This document shows positions 59,201-64,000 of a stretch of DNA of 64,000 nt, piece after piece (positions within the stretch are counted from its first letter, which is position 1; each line of letters starts with the position of its first letter). Where the stretch lies: positions 125,890,493 through 125,954,492 of the forward strand of contig CM060912.1 of assembly GCA_030737875.1 (NCBI GenBank). Direction: 5' to 3'. Both the position numbers and the translations under genes were made by a program. The notes under the pieces were generated by a model, which made no database searches, was not told the DNA's origin, and saw only the letters and a program-made list of their open reading frames with translations. The DNA is from Allium sativum (taxonomy: Eukaryota > Streptophyta > Magnoliopsida > Asparagales > Amaryllidaceae).

Positions 59201-59802
59201 ATAACTGGATTTGATATCAAAAATATTTTGGGTTATCGTAAGGTAAAAACCATCCGTGTTTATGTGTGGATCGGTCTTACGATTATCATTTGTTTCAAAA
59301 GGATTTTTAAAGTTAAACAAATGGTTGGAGTTTACTCACACCAGTCCCATGACTGACCCGAGTTTATTTTGTTTTTGTTTTCCCTAAACTCATGGGTACC
59401 CAAATTTGTACGGGCAGTTAGGTAGTCGGGATTTTTCAGATTCACTTAGACTAGCTGGAAGCAGGAGGCTTCACCAGTTAGCCAACTATCATATTTCCGC
59501 TGTGTACTATGTTGTATCTAGAAACAGGTGTTTATAACTGTTCCAGGAATAACTGTTGTGCTCTAATAATGGTATGTATATACAGTTACTGATTTGTATT
59601 TCAAAAGTTATGTTATTTAATATATTTTATTCATTCCGCTGTGAGATTTGTGTTCTTCGTTTTTCTTCTATTCTAACTTTTCTTTCTTTCTATTTCTCAT
59701 CCTCTAACTTCTTTCTAATAATAATTCGTATTTCTGTGCAATTTGAGTGGACGTGTGGTGTTATTAGTCAACTCAGATAGTACAGATTTGCGGGCCTTTA
59801 CA
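53298..59802 (+). repeat. Solo LTR 'D', 6.5 kb, TSD AAGAA
   Basis: It starts TGTAACGACCCGG and ends CGGGCCTTTACA, with exact target duplication AAGAA (53293-53297 and 59803-59807). It is homologous to solo LTR C from end to end but lacks the SINE and has shorter TA runs. No internal region is attached. The 53880-54960 part is a GC-richer, leader-like block after the promoter zone. The antisense frames there (for example 54205-54504) are unrecognised and not conserved in LTR C. Confidence 0.92.
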
Positions 59803-61975
59803 AAGAATGTTGTCGATCAAGATCTGAGAGGTAAATAAAATACCCCAACTTGAACGATTTCACTATTATCAAGGGATGGTAGTAGTTAGTAACGGTAAAA
59901 GTTGGTGAAATTAGGTTATTATTTCCATTTAAGAGATATCGCAATATTAGTTATGAAATGTGAATTTATTATAATAATATTGCAACATTTGTTGCGAGAT
60001 GGAAATGGAAAATATTGGAATTCAATTATATTTTACATAGGTATTAAAGCGTAATCTTCGAAGTTCGAAGTTTGGCAAAGTTGCTTTGGGCATATACAAA
60101 GAAATGTAGCTTTGGCATTATTTTGGCCGTTTAGAAATCGAGCCTATAATATATAGCCATATTTCTAATTTAAGGAAATAAAAGATGTTTTATAAAATAT
60201 GGCGAAAGGGGGAGTTTGGGAAAAACATGTTATTCTTAAAATTAAGAATATATTTATTTTACGAATAACAGAAGCTAAGGATGTTTTGTCAAAGGAAATT
60301 GATTTAAACTGATGAAATGGTTTTTAAAAGATCGATAAGAGTTTTTAAGTATGTTTTTAAAAGGGGTCGAAGCTGCCATGAACTTGACCGTACTACTATA
60401 ATTGATAGTTAAAACACCGACTATCAATGAAATATTATTGGACCTTTTTGATGTGTTGTTTCGAAGAAACCGCGATGGGAACTTGACCCAAAACCACTTC
60501 GCATCAATATTGCATACGAAACTAATCTGCAGGTAGATGGAGTATTGAAGACCATAAATCTTTATGAGTGGACGAACTACTTGTTGACTTTCTCTAGCTG
60601 TTCCCTAGAGATGTTTCGGTAGTGATTTTCTCATGATTGATATCTACGAATTGCAAGGACTATTCGCTACTGATCCATTAGGTGATTCCTAGGATGCGGT
60701 AGGAGGGTGCTTTCGGTTCATTCTGTTCTTGGATGACATGTATGGACGAATGTCTGATAGAGTATTTCCTGAAAACTAACGTATATTGATTTTTACAAAT
60801 ATACCAAGTTTGGTGGCAAAGAAATTCTCTTGCTTAACACCCAGAGTATATTTGTGGACGTCAATCAGTGATTTGACGGATCTAACAATGTGACATTCAA
60901 AGTGAATAATGCCCAAATAATCTAAAAGGATAAACGTGACCTTAAGCCTCATCAATCGAGAAATGATAGAAATCGGCCAGGCAGCATGGCTGGATGGGTC
61001 ATTCCCAAGTAGGGTATATTGTCAATGATTTAGAGAAAATTCATTTTTGTTCATCTTTTGATTTCTATATCTCCGCGGATGTACGGAGGGCTCTTAAAAC
61101 CGTAATGGGTGACAATATATTCCCGTAATGGGTGATAATATATTCGATACACTCAAGCTAAATGAGTAGTTGGTCATGTGTGGTCGGGTTGCAAGATGTT
61201 CTTGTTGAACCCCGGTGTATACCCTCTAGAGTACACTGATCGGAAGGTGGTCCCATACCTTGTCATAATTGGAATCCAATCTCCAATAAGCACCAAGTGG
61301 TTTTTGATTTTATAATGAATATGTAGAGCGTGGGATTCAAGCGTTCTACTAGATGGTTATTTATTTGTGATTTGATAGACATTATTATAATACCACTGGA
61401 TTTTGATATATCAAAAATATTTTGGTTTATAGTAAGGTAAAAACCGTCCGTGTTTATGTGTGGGATGGTCTTACTATTATTATTTTCTTTCAAAAGGATT
61501 TTCCAAGTTAAACAAGTTTTTTACCATATGAATTTATCACTGAAAGTATTCCAGATTGATCCGGGTGAATTTTCTTTGCTTCCAATGTGCTCAGGTCAGA
61601 CCAAGTACATTTCCAGGTTAGGTTTCGCTTGGAGTTCCAAAGGAGTTGAAGTCGAGACGTATTACATATATTTACTGGTACTTGTTTATTTCCGTTGTGT
61701 GTTGTATCGATCTGAATGTATACTATGATGTTGTAATTATTTATGTATACAGTTCTTTTGTATAATGTATTTGATATATTATATTTTTTCTGTTCTGCTG
61801 TGAGACTCTGATGATCTTCTTATTCTTCTATTCTAATATTTCTTTCTCTCTGCTCTCACGTTCTAACTTCTTTCTATTAACAATATGGGATTTGATACTT
61901 GGGTTTGTGGCAAGTAATACGGAGTTATGTATTATTGTCGAAAATTCGAGCATCGAATTTTTTCAGGTTGTTACA
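59803..61975 (+). repeat. Right part of LTR 'G', ending at a PBS
   Basis: It ends TTCAGGTTGTTACA and is followed at once by a PBS, so this is the 3' end of a 5' LTR in + sense. Blocks at 59803-59870, 60756-61020 and 61100-61275 are diverged relatives of solo LTR D 57890-57960, 58600-58870 and 58920-59100. Confidence 0.75.
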
Positions 61976-61976
61976 G

Positions 61977-61989
61977 TTGGTATCAGAGC
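61977..61989 (+). other. Primer binding site, tRNA-iMet
   Basis: TTGGTATCAGAGC one base after the LTR end. It is identical to the PBS of the chromovirus at 37313-37325. Confidence 0.9.
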
Positions 61990-62238
61990 ATAAGGTTTAG
62001 TGATAACCTTGGCTCTGTGGCGTAACTCAATAGAGATGGAGATAGTAATACCTTAGAATAAGTTTGAGTGTGTATATATTTATATATATGAGAGCGCGTA
62101 CTTGTAGATTGTATAAAAATGATTTTTATTATAGAGATTTATTGGTTGAGTGGTATATACATTCTGGTCGACGTTGGGGCGCCATAATGTTGACAGGGGT
62201 TTCTAAACACTCAAAATACGATGGATCGTCATAATATG
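61990..62238 (+). other. Leader and probable gag start of element G, cut by the next LTR
   Basis: The leader has TATATATGAGAGCGCGTA like that of the complete chromovirus. An ATG at 62221 opens MDRHNM and is interrupted by the next LTR after about six codons. The chromovirus gag begins MSRDTR at a similar distance from its PBS, so this is probably the gag start. Confidence 0.55.
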
Positions 62239-63143
62239 TGTAACAACCCGGAAATCCGAGCCAGTTTAAAATTTTATTTTGGCAATTTTAATGAATTTTC
62301 TGTATTTAAAATGAATTATTTTAAATAATAACGACGAGGGATTTATTTTGAATAGAATTCGAACGTATATATTTATATAGATCGTCGTTAGAATATAATA
62401 TTTATTTTAAATTATAAAAGGAATTGAAAAGGCGCGGTAGTTCGATAATTCGATTTCAAACTTCAAATGAATGTACCAAGTGCAAGATAAACCGGATTTT
62501 AGTGAAACCAAAAATATTAGAATCTATTTGTGAATATCTTTCCAATGAATCCGGAAAATTGAAATTTCATAGCGGGGATAAAAAGTTATGTCCAGTTGAA
62601 AATTCATAATAGTCGCTATGGAATTTCGGCCATTAAAAATAGCCATTTTGCAAACGACCTCGGATTTTGACGAAACCACTTTTGTTGGATCCGTGATGTC
62701 AGGTTATTGCTAGATTCCAATTTTCGTAATTTTTCGATTCAATATGTGAGTGTGGCAAAGGAAAACGCGTTTGACCAGTTTTAGTTGATTTTAATCGACT
62801 GGAAAATGGCCATTTTTCAAACGGTCTCAGAATTCGACGAAATTAGTTTCGTTAGGACCGTATCGTCAATACGAAGCAAGAAAATATTTTTCGGGAATTT
62901 TTCGAGTCAGTATGTGGCCCCGGTAAATTGAAATGTGCGTTCAAATTGAATATGTATAGATTTATACTTTAATTTTGATGAAAACCTTTCGTAACAGTCG
63001 AATTGGCCTACCGGACATATCCCATTGTGTTCGGAATGGGGGTAATTGGCTAGGGGCGACGTTCGTTGAATTTGAATCGGAGTTCGATTGATAATTTTAC
63101 CTTTTTGAAATTGAAATAACATTAATTATATAAATTATATTAT

Positions 63144-63154
63144 TATATATATAA
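63144..63154 (+). promoter_or_regulatory. Putative TATA box of LTR F
   Basis: A TATATATATAA run, about 900 bp inside the LTR, just upstream of the C-rich leader. Confidence 0.45.
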
Positions 63155-63203
63155 CACCCCCACCAAATTCTCTTTTCACGATGAAAGTCAACAGAAAAAG
63201 AAA

Positions 63204-63376
63204 CCCCCCCCCCCCGATGGATCTCGTTCAACCCCACGTCGCGCCTCCTGCGCCCCGCCTTCAGTCGCCTTAGCCTCGCCGCCACCCCCTTTCAATCGAC
63301 GTCGCCGCCCCCTGGTGATCCTCCCCCTCCTCCGTTCAATAAATCTGTGCCCCAAACCCTCAGACCCCCCCCCCCC
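63204..63376 (+). repeat. Two 12-base C runs in the LTR F leader
   Basis: C runs at 63204-63215 and 63365-63376 within a pyrimidine-rich block, likely to vary in length and to be hard to sequence. Confidence 0.8.
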
Positions 63377-63624
63377 ACAACCGAGCCACGCCTAGCCACA
63401 GTCCGCCGCCTCAGGCTCTGGCGCGCCACCTGAGAGCCCTCCAACTCGCGAACTCCCCCTCCTTCCTCAGCCGCCGTGAAGACCCTCCACCCCTAAAACT
63501 CCGACTGTAAGCAATTTTTCTTTTATTTTGTTTTGTTTATTTCGATTTAATGAAAAATGATTAGTTAAAATAGAAAATTCAGTTTTTGTGATGTTGAAAA
63601 TAAATATATTTTTAAAATCAGTTT

Positions 63625-63890
63625 GTAAACTATAAAAGATTTGATTTTTTTTAAACTATAAATGATTTGATTTTTTTTAAACTATAAAAGATTTGATTTG
63701 TAGACTATAAAAGATTTGATTTTTTTAAACTATAAAAGATTCGATTTTTTTAAACTATAAAAATTCGATTTTTTTTAAACTGTAAAAGATTTGATTTTTA
63801 AACTATAAAAGATCTGATTTTTTTTAAACTATAAAAGATTTGATTTTTAAACTATAAAGGGTTTGATTTTTTAAACAATATAAAGATATG
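63625..63890 (+). repeat. Minisatellite, about eleven 18-28 bp units
   Basis: Units of TTTAAACTATAAAAGATTTG with varying T runs are repeated head to tail, with drift (GATTCG, GATCTG, GGGTTTG). They lie just after the donor-like site, in the part of LTR F that would be intronic or U5. Confidence 0.9.
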
Positions 63891-64000
63891 AATTTTTATA
63901 ATATGAGAATATGATTTTTGTAGTTAGAAAAGTATGATTTCTATATATAGATGTAGCGAAGTAAGATCTTTATAGGAAGCGATATAAAAATATACTCTTT

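Larger units (their letters stand above)
62239..64000 (+). repeat. Start of a long LTR ('F'), runs off the right edge
   Basis: It begins TGTAACAACCCGG, the family-type LTR start. TATATATATAA near 63144 is followed by CACCCCCACC and a C-rich, leader-like block (63160-63506) ending at a donor-like ACT|GTAAGC (GT at 63507). A T-rich region and then a minisatellite follow. The open minus-strand frames at 62907-63285 are not credible. The right end, PBS and partner LTR are outside the window. Confidence 0.65.

Noticed and set aside
40287..59802. The two 6.5-kb repeats as the LTR pair of one element
   Set aside because: Each has its own different target duplication (TATTC and AAGAA), and the sequence between lacks PBS, gag-pol and PPT.
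63625..63890. CRISPR-like array
   Set aside because: Units are contiguous without spacers of constant length, vary in T count, and the DNA is from a plant nuclear genome.

Overview
This window looks like repeat-dense DNA from a eudicot plant. It is AT-rich, has plant-type introns, and carries Ty3/gypsy chromovirus and Tat-type LTR elements, En/Spm (CACTA) transposons with tnp2/TnpA-type genes, and captured exons of plant nuclear genes (CWC22-like and Deg-protease-like). No intact host gene is visible. Nearly every base with a recognisable identity belongs to a transposable element, and many elements sit inside one another. The species cannot be named from what is seen.

Layout from left to right. 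(1) 1-5824: the 3' part of a + strand LTR retrotransposon. It ends in a polypurine tract and a 776-bp LTR (5049-5824) with TGTTAG...CTAACA ends and a TATA box. Between its off-window pol region and the LTR lies a large antisense gene (3624 down to 1, still open at the edge). This gene splices cleanly in frame across two short introns. The arrangement matches the antisense extra ORFs known from Tat-lineage gypsy elements. (2) 5825-23420: a decayed autonomous CACTA element transcribed on the minus strand. It has a TnpA-like gene (10284-5888) and a tnp2-type transposase gene (16463-12837, with a likely 5' UTR exon at 23290-22969). A smaller CACTA (16555-18991, TSD GAA) carrying a CWC22 gene fragment, a single intact Deg9-like exon (20501-20704) and a hAT-like element (21142-22340) all lie in what looks like the tnp2 5' UTR intron. 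(3) 23421-28005: a decayed minus-strand gypsy fragment with gag/protease remains, PBS and a 3.5-kb LTR.

(4) 29936-40053: a complete 10.1-kb minus-strand chromovirus with TSD AAGGG, LTRs of 2655 and 2726 bp, PBS and PPT. Its single gag-pol frame of 1458 codons is broken only by six TAG codons. (5) 40287-46792 and 53298-59802: two 6.5-kb solo LTRs of one family, with perfect TSDs TATTC and AAGAA. The first carries a 213-bp tRNA-derived SINE that the second lacks, so the empty site is also in the window. (6) 47976-50330: another solo LTR. (7) 50336-53297 plus 59803-61975: a related LTR split by the second solo LTR. It is followed by a tRNA-iMet PBS and a leader like that of element (4). (8) 62239-64000: the start of a further long LTR, inserted about six codons into the probable gag ORF of element (7).

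Nothing here works together as a host pathway. The genes are transposon proteins (transposases, gag-pol, antisense ORF), mostly broken. The informative signals are the nesting order, the antisense spliced ORF, the captured exons and the decay pattern.
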